Assembly: GCA_963971305.1 (NCBI GenBank)
Contig: OZ020317.1
Coordinates: 18,494,001 to 18,558,000 of the forward strand
DNA: 64,000 nucleotides
From: Arcuatula senhousia
Taxonomy: Eukaryota; Mollusca; Bivalvia; Mytilida; Mytilidae
Reading direction: 5' to 3'
The notes under the pieces were generated by a model that was not told the DNA's origin, searched no databases, and saw nothing but the letters and a program-made list of their open reading frames with translations. Each line of letters opens with the position of its first letter. Positions within the stretch are counted from its first letter, which is position 1. The position numbers and the translations under genes are program-made. Below, in pieces: positions 35,090 through 46,100 of the stretch.

Positions 35090-35230
35090 TGTCCGACACG
35101 AAAAAAAACCAGTGAAACAGTGAAAGGTGGAATAACGTGTGTGCGACACAACCTATAACACAAACTGCAATTTGAAAAATCGCAGTGGAAAAAAGTCAAT
35201 TGAAAAATACGAGTAAGCATGTGCCATAAC
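35090..35230 (-). repeat. Dispersed repeat with tgtcgcacacac motif, fragment
   Basis: Short diverged copy of the 32,265-32,690 family, within the Harbinger element. Confidence 0.35.
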
Positions 35231-35875
35231 GTTCATTACAATAATAAGATTAAAGCACGTAAATTTTACAACACATTTTGTCAAAATACCCGTTATTTGA
35301 CATGAAATAAAATGAAATGTTAGATAATACTTTATTTTGAAATTAAGATTACGAAATAATTTTCACTGCATGTACATGTATTTCATGTTCCTACATATAA
35401 TATTTTTTTTTCAGGTCAAAGATAAACTGGCCCTTGAGAGACCGGAGAGCTAGCAGGAAGTGACGATAGCACCAAAAGTACCACACAAGATCAAAGAGAA
35501 CAAACTAAGAATAACACTAGTTACCCGACTCCTAGGATGCCATCAAGATGGAGAAAATCTGCCGAAGACGTCATACCTGAAACATCGTCAATTGCTGGAC
35601 CTTCACAAGCGTTGCAAGATAAATTAGTCCAGTATATCACAAGAGAACACGAAACAAACAGATCTTCTCTTTTTTTGTAAATATCTTGAGACTGAACTTG
35701 ATCACCTGCACAATGCATGTGTTGACCCTGCCTATGATGAGATTACTACCGTTCTTAACCAGTAAGTATACATGTACAAATGCATACATCACAATTTACC
35801 TATACATTTTATATGAATGTTCAACAAAAGATTAACTTCATGTTTATATAAGTGTAATGATAAAATAATATTAGG

Positions 35876-36090
35876 TGTGCTATAGCAGGCAGGAACTGCC
35901 TACTCTTCCGGAGCACCTAAGTTCATTCTTCCTACAGCTTTAGTTTTCGTTCTTTATTTCCGTTCGATTAATTTTGTGTTTTTGTGTTTCTTCGTGCTGT
36001 TCTTGTTCGTTTTTACCGTTTTTGTCGTTGCCCTTTCGGACTTTTGATACTCGAATGTCCCATATGTGCCTCTTTGCTTCTTTCTTAATA
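35876..36090 (+). mobile_element. PLE 3'-end fragment
   Basis: Carries gtgtgctatagcaggcagga, ttccggagcacctaagttca and cttttgatactcgaatgtcc. Nested in an intron of the MADF-like gene. Confidence 0.65.
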
Positions 36091-36549
36091 ATAATCCAAG
36101 TGTCTGTCTCCACATAAAAACGTTTTTAACGCATGTTAAAATGTCTAGTACTATATATGTTTCAGCTATCGAAAAGTGTCTAGACAGTTAAAAAGACGAG
36201 AAGCAGCGGGAGAGTTAATCGGCCCGTCAGAAGATGTCCAGTCAGCGTTCCCATCACAGCAGACACAACAAGCAAGGCCTCTTGCAACATACCAAAGAGT
36301 GAGTCAAATTCAACAGAATTGCGGTATACCCGTCAATACGTTTTATCCACCAAGTCGATCATCATCACCGTCACCAGAATTCCAACCAGGCCCAAGGCAC
36401 TAGCCAGTGAATCCTCCCCCTGTGTCAGTTTGGCAGTCGCAAGAATGTGGGTAAGTTGACCAAGCAAACCGGCAGTTTTAACAAGAGCAGCAATCTCAGT
36501 TCCTCACTCTGCAGCAACCTAGTGCGTCACAGATTTCCCCAGAGATTTA

Positions 36550-37590
36550 AAGTCTTAATTGACCCTTATTTTTTTCAGTTTCTGATCTTTATTTCTATTT
36601 GTTGATTTAAAAAAAATCAATCCGTATGTTTATGATTTTTTTGGGGACAAAATTATATAAAATTATCGATTTTGTTGGCATTATTACATTTTAAAAATGT
36701 ATCTTTAACAATTTGTTTTAGTTATTTGTTATTGTTATGGCTCAGCGTCTTTTTTCCGAGACAATGTAAAACAGACTTTGGGATATATATCGTCTTTGTG
36801 GACCCTTATATAAACCATTTTGTTACAACAGAAATAAGAACTTAAAAATGGGCATTTGAATCAAAAATATATAAGGCCAAATAAAAAGTTTGGTTAATAT
36901 AAACGTGTCCCAAAACATACCCTAGTTTTTTCACGCCAATCCTAGCCTTTTTATTATAGAAATGCCGGGTGTCCGTTCATGCGTCCGTCACACCTTTTTC
37001 GTAACATGTAAATTACCATACTATTATTATTTATAGCCTTTCGATATTTGGTATGCAGATTCAGGTATGATTTTTTCAGGAGTGCGTTTTCAGGTCTTTC
37101 GTTTATCTACTCCCTGTTTTAAGAGTCGACATAGAATAGAGTGCTTATTTTTGTTTGACATAGAGATTTAGTATTGTCGTCCTTTACCTGATTTGACCCA
37201 GGCTAGAGTTCACGTTGCCAATTGCGGTATGTTTGTTTTATGTGTTTTTTTTTAATTACTCTACTAGGCTTATCTTTGTCTTTTCGGATTAACGGTATTT
37301 GATTGCATCTTTGGTACACTTTTGATTCTTTTATAGAATTTATAGGGTGGATTATTGGAAAAAATTTTCGTAACAAATTTTTACGATACTTTTGATGTTT
37401 TGTATGAAGTTTCAAGTTGGGGTCTTATACATAAATATTGAGATGTGTTTTCAGGCCTGTCACTTTTCCATAAAATTTTCCTGCTTAACAAGCCGACTTA
37501 AACACTTCTGGCCATGTTGAAGACTGATGGCTGTTTTCCATTGTGATTTTTTAAAATTTCGTTTGTTTGCCCGTAGCAGGAGATTCCGAA
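36550..37590. other. Gene-free interior of the Harbinger element
   Basis: AT-rich. Around 37,195-37,330 and 37,490-37,560 there are weak fragments of retroelement 3' regions (gagttcacgttgccaattgc; ggctgttttccattgtgatt). No gene seen. Confidence 0.45.
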
Positions 37591-38060
37591 TAATAGCTCG
37601 GAAATTGGACCTCGGAGTATTCGGACTTTTCCGAGCTCAAAAAAAAAATTTTCGGGCTGTTTTAAGGGGTTTTGGAAAAATTCCGAGCAATTTTCCGAAT
37701 CATGCGGAGAATTTAGCTCGGAATTCCAAGCCACTTGGGTTTTTGAGCTCGGAAAAGTCCAAATACTCCGAGCCATCCGGAAAATTAAGCTCGGAATTCC
37801 GAGCCACTTGAAAAATCTAGCTCGGAAAAGTCCGAATACTCCGAGCCCCTAGGAAAATCTAGCTCGGAAAAGTCCGAATACTCCAAGCTACTCGGAAAAT
37901 TGAGCTTGGAATTCCGAGCCACTCGGAAAATTGAGCTCGGAATTCCAAGCCACTCGGAAAATTAAGCTCGTAATTCCGAGTGGCTCGGAAATTCACATTT
38001 TAGCTCGGAAAATTTTTTCCAAGCTGCTTGGAGAATTGAGATCAGAATTTTACCTTGGAA
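37590..38060. repeat. Palindromic GAGCTCGGAATTCCGAG repeat cluster
   Basis: About ten interspersed copies of agctcggaattccgagccac and agctcggaaaagtccgaata, with complements such as tattcggacttttccgagct at the left end. Able to fold on itself in many registers. Frames on both strands here reflect the repeats. Confidence 0.85.
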
Positions 38061-38347
38061 AATAATTGTGATGTGCTCAGCCGTGATCTAAGATCGGAAA
38101 AATAAATTTCTAATCTCAAATATTTTGCTGGGAAAGTATATTCCTGGAATAATAAATTGAAAGGTGCAGATAGCATGTTTCAACCTTTAAGGATTAATGA
38201 AATAAACATTAGAAAACAATAACAATTTATTTAAACATAAGCATCTTTTATATAAATATATACATATATAGCCTAAGAATTTTTTTTTTCATAAAATGCA
38301 CTAAAAACTTACAAATGTCTTTTTATGAAAGCATTATCGTTATTTAA

Positions 38348-38602
38348 GGGGGTACAGAACACCTAAGGGAGATAACTCTTAAATATCACTTGAACGTTTT
38401 AGTAAGGCACATTTTATTCAAAGAAATCAAGCTTCTCAATGAAACTCCATTATGTTCAATGAAATTTTTCCCAAGAAACTTATGGTTCAATTTTCTTAAC
38501 AATTTGCTCATTTACTTTATTTGACTAAAGTACATATTTTTGCAAAATTTCAGGAAAATTAAACGACAGAATTTAATGTTAGCCAAAGTGTTGGGTACCC
38601 CC
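38348..38602. mobile_element. 255-bp piggyBac-type MITE, TTAA duplication
   Basis: TTAA lies at 38,344-38,347 and 38,603-38,606. The ends are GGGGGTACAGAACACCTAAG and, reverse complemented, GGGGGTACCCAACACTTTGG. No coding frame. Nested inside the Harbinger element. Confidence 0.8.
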
Positions 38603-39000
38603 TTAAACAAAATATAAATTTCAGATATTAATATCATTTAACTTTCTCAATTACTATTAATATACTTCATTTAAAAAAATATATATTATACATATATTTA
38701 TAAATATGAAAAAAATGTTTTCACAATTTAGGGTACCACTGCCAGAATTTTATGAATTTTTTAAGAACTCTTTTTAAAAGCATTTAGAAACATGTTTAAC
38801 CCACCTCCAAAGAAATAAAAATTAAAGAGTTTCAACCCCCTTGGACATTTTTTCCTGAAAAGCTCAAAGATATTGTTATGTTAAATCAGAATTAAAAAAA
38901 AAGTTTTTATTGTAAGTTAGTGGCAGGAATTCGAACTGGCCAAAATTGTGATTTTCTAAATACAAATACTAGATTAGGTATAAAACAGCAAATTTGGTTT

Positions 39001-39050
39001 GGCTGTATATATATACATATTTCAAGGAGTAACCTGCTCATCATCAGCAT
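39001..39050 (-). ncRNA. Decayed hammerhead-like motif, GAGG family
   Basis: Minus strand: the stem I partners TGCTG and CAGC flank the motif; the core reads ATGATGA instead of CTGATGA, then GGTTACTCCTT, GAAA and a longer AT-rich stem III. Flanks (ttgaatcaaaacattg; aaatttggtttggct) match the copies at 50.3 and 63.8 kb. Confidence 0.4.
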
Positions 39051-39799
39051 TTGAATCAAAACATTGGCAGGTCAAAAATACAATTACATAACCAATCAGA
39101 TGCAAAAAATTCATTTTTTTTAAACCTACATGTAAATACAAATATGTATACAATCAGATATGTCAGATGCAAACAATTTCTATGTTCTATGCTATAATGT
39201 CTACTTCGTCTTTTGTTAAAACTCATATTCACACTAGGCTTAAGTGCCTCTGCCAACTTCCAATCAATAGCTGTCTTTGGAACCTCTGACCACAGCTTAC
39301 ACATTATCTCTACAAAATAAAAACATGTACATGTATAAACAGGTAACAACTGACGTCAACAAATATAATTGTCACTTCATTTCTGTGATCATATTTACAG
39401 GCTCTGAAGAAAATTTTTGTTCTTGATGAAGTTCTTTCCTTTGATGGTTCATAAAAAGTCAATATTGAAATAAAATATTTTTTTAAAACATGTTAAAGCT
39501 TGTTATGTGACAACAGTTGTTTTTGTTGTTTTGGAACCTCTTTCTTTGATTGTTGGAGAACAAATTTCGTTAAACAAGAAGTTCTGTAATATCCACGGAA
39601 TTATAAGTTTTAATGGCATAAAGCGTAATCAGTATGTATGTTAAATTGTTTATACAACCATGAAGAAAATAGACCAAGCGTTCAAAACTGTTAACACCGA
39701 AATATGTCTCGCCTGTCACAGATGGACACTGTTTAAAATGAAGTTGAAAAATGCAATATTTTAATTGACTACAGTAGTGACAATTACTCATAAAAATTA

Positions 39800-40200
39800 T
39801 CTGTATTGATGCAAATGCAACTGTATACCAAATATCTTTGCTCTATCATTACTTGTTCACATAAAACAGACTAAGAAAAATATTAACATTTAGCCAAATC
39901 AGTGGACCATGACTACAGGAGCATACGGATAAATCATCCTTGAATCAGTACTGATGCTAATGCAACTGCATATCAATTATGTAACATAACTGCTTCATGC
40001 TAAACAGACTTAAGCAAAAAGGTCAACATTGGCCAAAACATTATAAAATCGCAAAGTCAGTACAAAACTGCAGGAGCATACAGATAAAATGCTTTAAAAC
40101 TGATTTGTACTGATGCTAATGCAACTGCATACCAAATATCAATGGTGTTCCATAAGAAGTCCACAAAAAACAGACTTAAGCAAAAACTTTAACAATTGTG
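39800..40200 (+). repeat. ~150-bp tandem repeat, 2-3 units
   Basis: The phrase gatgctaatgcaactgcata recurs at 39,953 and 40,112, with a variant at 39,808. It is followed each time by caaat/caatt, aacagactta and caaaa segments. Spacing 145 and 159 bases. Confidence 0.7.
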
Positions 40201-41050
40201 AACGCGCCCACCAGAATCACCATACCTCAGCCATAGCAGGCAAGACAAAAACATGAAGTAGATGCCTGACTGAACTGGAAAGGAAATGCTTGATTACAGC
40301 TCATCATACTTAAGCTATGTACCAAATTTGAATATAATCCCTTCAGAAGAAGCAGAGACATCTGTTACAAAAATGTGTGATGAACAGACCAATGGACAAG
40401 GTGATTGCAATATAGCCCCCTCTCTTGTGAGCGGGGTATAAAACAGGGCTCAGTGTTTGCTGTTTTTTTATTACCATAGAGAAGATGAAGCTGTCTTGAT
40501 GGTCTAGTACTGGTGTTGCTGCATGTTTGTTTGCTGCTATATATGCATAGAACATATGGAAAGTCTTTCATTCTGACCTCTGAAAATAAAACTATAAATT
40601 ATAAAAAATGCATTGGAGCTCACATATACTTCATAACAAAGTTTCAGAAAGAAAATATTTATACATGTTTTAATTGTTGTTACAATGTATAAATGAAAAC
40701 TTAAATCTAATGGTACAGTACTGTCACTCTCTTAGCCACTTTCAAGAGTAAATGCTAAAATTGCACCCCGAATCTGTTCTTATATTACAAATACTTTATA
40801 TTTCTACACCTTTTTTTATGCTGACACTGTCATTATAAAGTTTTCATATTAATGTGAAAATAAATTTCTTGTATAGTAAAACACTAACATGACTAAGATC
40901 TTATCAATTTTTTTTGCACAATAATATAAGTCTAATATGACATGTATGAGGCAGGTTCAACCTGTGACGCTCTCGAAGGTACAATGAAAATTTGAATATT
41001 TTACAAGCTTTAATAAATTTTAAAATGTTTAAAACACAATAAATTTAAAC
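40200..41050. other. Gene-free stretch
   Basis: 40,410-40,445 (atatagccccctctcttgtg) resembles a widespread molluscan repeat also present at 47,690. 40,940-41,040 shares atgaggcaggttcaacctgt and ttttaaaatgttt with 60,560-60,650. No gene supported. Confidence 0.4.
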
Positions 41051-41059
41051 AATTTTATT

Positions 41060-41480
41060 CATTTTTGTCTCATCGCAAAAGGCAAGACATAGGTATTACT
41101 TTCCGGCGGTAGCGGCATAAACTTTTTTGTAAGACTTTTCTGTACAATGAATTGCTTAAAAAGAATAATAGGTAGGCTTCTGATATTGGGTATACAGACA
41201 GTTGATGTTATGGTCTACGCAACTGTCACCATGACTTTTGACCCTGACCCTATTTTCATGCACCTATTGACTGTTATCTTAACATGCTAAAGGTCTTTTT
41301 TCAGACTGAAAACTTTTTTGTAAGACCTCTGTGGACAATAAATCGCTTGAAAAGTATAATTGCTAAATAGCTAGGCATCTGATATTGGGTATACAAAAAC
41401 TTTTTGTGTTTATATCAAGAAATGAAAGCTGAGGTAGTTGATTTCCGTGATGGTGTTAGCAGGCCAAACATACTTATGTT
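41060..41480 (+). repeat. Dispersed repeat with internal duplication
   Basis: aacttttttgtaagac, aat(g/a)aat(t/c)gctt(a/g)aaaag and tctgatattgggtatacaaa occur twice about 190 bases apart. Family unknown. Confidence 0.5.
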
Positions 41481-41754
41481 GGCCACACTTGTTTATTCGA
41501 AAATAAAAACAAATTAGCTTTTCCAGTGAGTCATGTGTGTGCTTATTGAGTTACAAAGTAGGGGGTATATAGTGTTTGGGTCTGTTCGTTCGTCTGTCCC
41601 AAATATTGGGAGATGAGGCATTATATGTCTTTCGGACATTTTCAAGTTGGTATTGCAATACCCATTCTTATGAATAATAAAAGGTTAATTTATTTTTATA
41701 TTCAAACCTGATAAAAGTGTCTGCAAGTAATATTGCATACTGTTAATGTTATGT

Positions 41755-41850
41755 TGGTTGTGTCGCGTACACTTTTTCCACATCTCTTTATCGTCTATTT
41801 ATATTCTTGCACTCGACGAGAGTATTGTTATTTTCAGGCATGCAACCAGA
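41755..41850 (+). repeat. Dispersed repeat with tgtcgcgtacac motif
   Basis: gttgtgtcgcgtacactttt then tccacatctctttatcgtct, matching 45,945-45,985. Confidence 0.5.
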
Positions 41851-42001
41851 AACACACATACTTATATTTGCCTAAAACAGATTTAATCACTTTATTTCAC
41901 CACTGTGATTAAGCTTACAGCATAAAGTTGTACATTTCATACACATTTGCATCACGATAAAGTTAGAGAATCATCCTGTCTTGCCACGCAACAGATCCAG
42001 C

Positions 42002-43172
42002 TTATGAGGAAAAGTAATGTCCAAGGTATCTTCTAATCTGTCTTCCTTCTCGTGTTCCATTACTCCGAGCGTGTTCATGATTAACATCTAATAGAACTCT
42101 GTCATTTCGCCATGCTCCTGGGACGACGCCTTGGTTTTGATCTTCTAAATCGACCAAGTTGTTGTGAACAGCTAGAAATCTCAGTCGCAAGAGATTGTGT
42201 AGAATAACGCAGGTTTGGGCTATTTTTCTACAAGTGGCTGGTCTCTGAGTCATAGTACCAAGTAAAACGCGAAATTTATGTGCTAAAATGCCAAATGCAT
42301 TTTCAACTACCCGTCTACTTCTGGAAAGCCTATAGTTGAAAATCCTTTCATTATACTCCATGTTACGAATAGAGTGAGGGTTCATCAATCGCTTGCTGAT
42401 TCCAAAAGCATTGTCCCCGACTATAAAGAAGGGGACAAATACGTCATCCCCGTGCAATGACTGTTCTTCGGGTAAGTTAAAGAGATTGTCCTGGCTTTCC
42501 AGACCGTCCTTTAGTTCAGAACCATTGTAAATGCTTGCGTCATTGCTTGATCCATCTGAGCCGACATCAACCCAAAGAAACTTGTAATTGGCGTCAACAA
42601 GTGCCATAAGTACTATGGAAAAAAAACTTGTAGTTTCTGTACTCCGAGCCTGAGTTGGGTGGGCATGTGATGGCAATGTGCTTTCCGTCCAAAGCTCCAC
42701 AGCAATGTGGAAATTGCCACCTCTTTTCAAAAAGGTCAGTGACTTCCGACCATTCGTCTCTTGTAGTAGGACAAGGTATCATTTTCTGTGCGAATTCGAT
42801 TTGAATAGCATCGCAAACCTCTTGAACAATCTGTGAAACAGTATTAGGAGCTACTCTAAAGTTATAAGCTAGGCTTACGTAGTTGTCACCTGAAGCAAGA
42901 TGTCGTAAAGTTAATGATAGTTTCAACTCTGGAGAAAGAGACTTTCTAAACCATGTATCGGGTTTGTAAATCCTTTGTTGTACATGATGCAGCACTTCGT
43001 CTAACAGACCTTTGGGTAGTCTTGTATAATTGTAAAAGGCCCATTTGTCTTCTTGCTTGAGCTCTTTGAGGAGGGTATTGAAATGCCCGTAACGCTCTCT
43101 TTGGTTTTCTGACAACCACGTTCTTACCCATACTCTCCTCAACCTCCGCCTTCGCCTATCTTTCTCTCTATT
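42002..43172 (-). pseudogene. HARBI1-like Harbinger transposase with one frameshift
   Basis: DDE_Tnp_4-type nuclease that excises and inserts the element. The exon opens after an acceptor (ATTCTAG) at 43,172 with NREKDRRRRRLRRVWVRTWL, so the start codon lies in an upstream exon not found. The first half runs to CCGALDGKHIAI (first Asp). It loses frame at an 8-base A run (42,619-42,626); seven bases would keep NYKFFSIVLMALVD in frame. The second half has WVDVGSDGSSNDASIY (second Asp), FIVGDNAFG, then RSRRVVENAFGILAHKFRVL (Glu), ending at 42,002. About 380 residues are preserved, close to the family's normal length. The single-base indel may be recent or a sequencing error. Confidence 0.85.
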
Positions 43173-43434
43173 CTAGAATAAAAACAACTTTCCTACTTTA
43201 TGCTGTTAAATGAATACCACATAACATCCGGAATGTTTTCCTTTAATACTTTTTCAGCGTTTATGGTAGAATTTTAAATATAAAGTAAACAGATTTATTG
43301 TAAACGCTTTTATAGTTTTGTAGTTAACAATTAATGTGCATGTCTGCACTTTTTTAAACTTAATGTTGCTATGTCTGTCAAACCTTTCGGTCTCTGGAGT
43401 GCCATAAAACCTAGTGTAATAACCCGCCACTCTT

Positions 43435-43565
43435 TTGAAATGCCTCTACAAAATCAGGACTATTGCGATTACAATTAACCCGGCCTGTCTTCACTATGTT
43501 TTGTATTTCTTGTACTTTTGAGATTGATCATCTTAGTTCCAAAATTTTGTTGTTGTTGTTTTTTG
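43435..43565 (+). repeat. Diverged copy of the gaaatgcctgtacc repeat
   Basis: gaaatgcctctacaaaatca then ggactattgcgat and gagattgatcatcttagttc parallels 34,490-34,620. Confidence 0.45.
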
Positions 43566-44279
43566 AAGCAAGAACATTATGAAAGAAAAATGATGACTGT
43601 GCCTGTATAATACGTTGCTTTTCTTGTAAGTCTTCCTCCTGTTGTATACTAATTTAAAGTAGAAAAGCTGCTACTTTTCTTTTTCTTAGCAATTCTTTGT
43701 AACCCGCCATACCTGAACTATAGCCAAATTAAAAGTGTCGAATAGGCAGTCTATTGCTGTCATAAGGCATGACACTTTTGACACGCTTAATATTTTTTAC
43801 TTCAGAATCGTATTGCATTGAATAGTATCGTGTTTCCATCTTAATGCCATTACTCTAACTACGATGTGTATACGAATACAACACGAGGCCTTAACGACGC
43901 CGTGTTCCCTTCGCGTCACCATTGGAGAGCTTCTCTTTTCATATTCGTGCCGCCTCCGTAAAATAAATGAAACCGATGACACTAAGAAGGCCACGCGAAA
44001 TCATAGGATGCATCCACGAAGGTATTACGATGCAAAAGATGGAGTAACGAACACAACACGAACAAGGACCTTCGCACGAACAATTGGCAGTTTGTAAAAA
44101 AATTTTGGAGGCGCTACGAAGTTTAACCCGAAATCAGAAAATTTTAACCGAAGGAGCTACGATGATAAAAGATGGCAACACGAATAGTGCGATTTGGATA
44201 CGATCACTCCCGAAATAGAAAATATCCATAATCGTGTATCCATCGGGGACAAAATCGGGATAGTGTGACGCCAGCATAA

Positions 44280-44955
44280 AGATATGTCAGACTGTTTTGT
44301 ATTAAATATTTATTAATAAATTGAAATGGTCACCGTGTCACAGATAGTGTCACTTGGTATTTTCTTTGAAGCCTTACTAAAGATAGTTTGAGTAGATTAG
44401 CAAGTAAATAATTTATGTAAGTTTGAGCATAAGCGAATAAGAACATAATTGAACTTATTTTTGCAGGCCTGGTATCACTCGTCCTTGTCGAGGGTAGACA
44501 GACGCAAAAAGAGGAGGTTCTTTCGTAGAAAGAACTTTGTTATGTCGAACGCCGTGTTCACTTCCTTTACTGGAACTGCCTATGTCATTGATTTATGATG
44601 TATTGGAACATACTCTGGAGCATCGCGTTTCAACGAAGGCAACAATCCGGTTTTATAATCACTAGATATTTGAGGAAAGGGCATTGTAAAGGGAGGTTTC
44701 TATTGTCATCGTGTCCTCTTTGACGTGGACACAGTTGTTATTTCAGGTTCATTTTGCGGACGGGATGCTGGAATATCTTGAAATCCCGCATGTATTTAAG
44801 ACTCAGCTGGTTAAGTAACATTCAAAATCAGCTGTAACCTTAGGTTTAACTACGGCTTCAGACCCGATATTTAGGTTTTCTCTGAGTGGTTGTTGGTTTT
44901 CCAGTTTCGGAACCTGCAGTGTAATATATGTTTGGACAAAATCAAGTGGTTCTAT
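44280..44955. other. Gene-free stretch with decayed coding-like remnant
   Basis: On the minus strand 44,470-44,700 reads pieces such as KEVNTAFDITKFFLRKNLLF with stops on each side. It looks like a broken retroelement frame, but I cannot assign it. Confidence 0.35.
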
Positions 44956-45002
44956 TTAAAGAAATACAAATGACAACAATGTTCCAGACAATAAATTTTG
45001 CT

Positions 45003-45046
45003 ACGCCTGACGCACGTTTCGTCTATTCAAGACTCATCAGAGGCGC
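45003..45046 (-). ncRNA. Type I hammerhead ribozyme, retrozyme family
   Basis: Stem I GCGCCT / AGGCGT, core CTGATGA, stem II GTC / GAC with loop TTGAATA, core GAAA, stem III CGTGCG and the cleavage triplet GTC. All conserved bases are present; one stem III base differs from the array copies. Confidence 0.8.
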
Positions 45047-45359
45047 TCTACCAAAAATATTGAAAATGCCAAACACTGTATGAATATGAAGAGCATAGAA
45101 CAGTATAACCAAAAATACCAAACTGGGGAACCAAATTATTACTAAGATATTCAACCTATGTCTGGGATAGGAAGAACCTTAGGATTTAGACAATTTTGAA
45201 ATTTAGACGGATAATTAAAAGCTTTGATGTATTCTCCAACTCAAAAGTGTTGGTGCCGGAGCGGGCTAACCTCGGGGAATTTAAACTCCACCAGCAGTGC
45301 TAACCTTCACGTGTTTTCGAAAACAAATGACAACAAAGTTCCAGACAATAAATTTTGCT

Positions 45360-45403
45360 ACGCCTGACGCGCGTTTCGTCTATTCAAGACTCATCAGAGG
45401 CGC
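45360..45403 (-). ncRNA. Type I hammerhead ribozyme, retrozyme family
   Basis: As the preceding motif, with the CGCGCG stem III found in the 52-kb array. Confidence 0.82.
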
Positions 45404-45574
45404 TCCACCAAAAATATTGAAAATGCCAAACACTGTATGAATATGAAGAGCATAGAACTGTATAACCAAAAATACCAAACTGGGGAACCAAATTATTACT
45501 AAGATATTCAACCTATGTCTGGGGTAGGAAGAACCTTAGGATTTAGACAATTTTGAAATTTAGACGGATAATTT

Positions 45575-46100
45575 AAGTGATGGTAGGTTACTTATTATCT
45601 AAATTTTGGATTTTGAATATTTTTTGGATTTTTTCCAGAGCATTTGTTTCAGTCATGGCTACTGCAGCATCCTGTTCAGTTTGCAGTAGTTTGATTTCTA
45701 CATTTTGTTTATTTGTGCCTGTCCTAAGCCAGAGATCCTCGTCAATGCTTTTGTTTGTCCCTGTAAACTTTCTGTTTTTGTTTTATGTCCAGAAATGAGT
45801 CTTTCGTTGATAATCTAGGGTTTTGTTTGAATCTAATGTATTGTATTTTTAGTCTTGGGCCAATTGATTAGTGACTTCTTGTCATGTTTAAGACTGCTGG
45901 TTGTTTTCCATTGCGATTTTCAAAATTGCCGTTTCTTTAATGTTGATTGTGTCGCGTACACTTGTTCCACATCTTTTTATCGTCTATTGACCTGTTGCTT
46001 TGAGCGACGAGCTGCTTCTGCGCTGCTATCAACTCCATTTTAGCCTTTCTTTTGAGTTCTTTTTTGTCGATGTCAGCCTTAAACTCAATAACAATGTTGA
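45575..46100 (+). repeat. Dispersed repeat with tgtcgcgtacac motif, long copy
   Basis: Related on the opposite strand to 32,265-32,690 (cctgtcctaagccagagatc; ggctgttttccattgcgat-like block; tgtcgcgtacacttgttcca). Its distal end, 45,985-46,095, is open on the minus strand (ELKRKAKMELIAAQKQL), a coding-like remnant I cannot assign. Confidence 0.45.

Larger units (their letters stand above)
33559..36545 (+). pseudogene. MADF-like accessory gene of the Harbinger element, decayed
   Basis: Exon 1 starts at ATG 33,559 (MPPKSGRGRGRGKRLAG), then a TAA interrupts. A second exon from about 34,119 has a frameshift, then LAIWIETKKLLYDIKDKHYK and a TGA where a Trp is expected. The exon at 34,770-35,005 reads LKWYHTQRTRYSKLREGQQI and then an acidic linker. 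Pieces at 35,415-35,760 and 36,165-36,450 (YRKVSRQLKRREAAGELIGP) follow. Trp and Tyr spacing fits a MADF/Myb-like DNA-binding domain, the partner that helps Harbinger transposases reach the nucleus and bind ends. A PLE 3' fragment sits in the intron before the last exon. Several stops show it is dead. Exon borders are approximate. Confidence 0.5.
33160..44276 (-). mobile_element. PIF/Harbinger DNA transposon, 11.1 kb, TAA duplication
   Basis: The termini are TGCTGGCGTCACACTAAACC at 33,160 and, reverse complemented, TGCTGGCGTCACACTATCCC at 44,276. The ends share further blocks such as CCGATTT and GATGGA.ACACGA. TAA lies outside both ends (33,157-33,159 and 44,277-44,279), the TWA duplication expected of this superfamily. 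Subterminal regions are dense in acgaa words. Inside are a HARBI1-like transposase (minus) and a MADF-like gene (plus), the usual two-gene content. The large size is explained by nested repeats at 35.9, 37.6-38.1, 38.3-38.6, 39.0 and 41-41.8 kb. Confidence 0.88.
44961..45570 (-). mobile_element. Retrozyme-like dimer (357-bp unit, ~1.7 copies)
   Basis: Minus-strand counterpart of the 52.4-53.8 kb array: same ordered segments (gacaataaattttgctacgc, gtgttggtgccggagcgggc, aaccttaggatttagacaat). It holds two hammerhead motifs 357 bases apart. Ends abruptly at 45,570 against an unrelated repeat. Confidence 0.8.

Noticed and set aside
39056..39349. Possible exon (CKLWSEVPKTAIDWKLAEAL, minus strand) with an acceptor-like TTTTGTAG
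   Set aside because: Looks coding, but no partner exon or family was recognised; it lies in the Harbinger interior beside a hammerhead repeat. Left unassigned.
43140..43142. Start of the HARBI1-like protein at this point
   Set aside because: The codon is TTG on the minus strand, and the frame continues upstream to a splice acceptor at 43,172.
43797..44097. Overlapping frames on both strands near 44 kb
   Set aside because: They lie in the acgaa-rich subterminal region of the Harbinger element; no conservation or domain.
45985..46095. Minus-strand Lys/Gln-containing frame as the cytoplasmic exon of the LRR gene
   Set aside because: Phase would fit, but the acceptor is weak and the stretch merges with a dispersed repeat, so it was not added to the gene.
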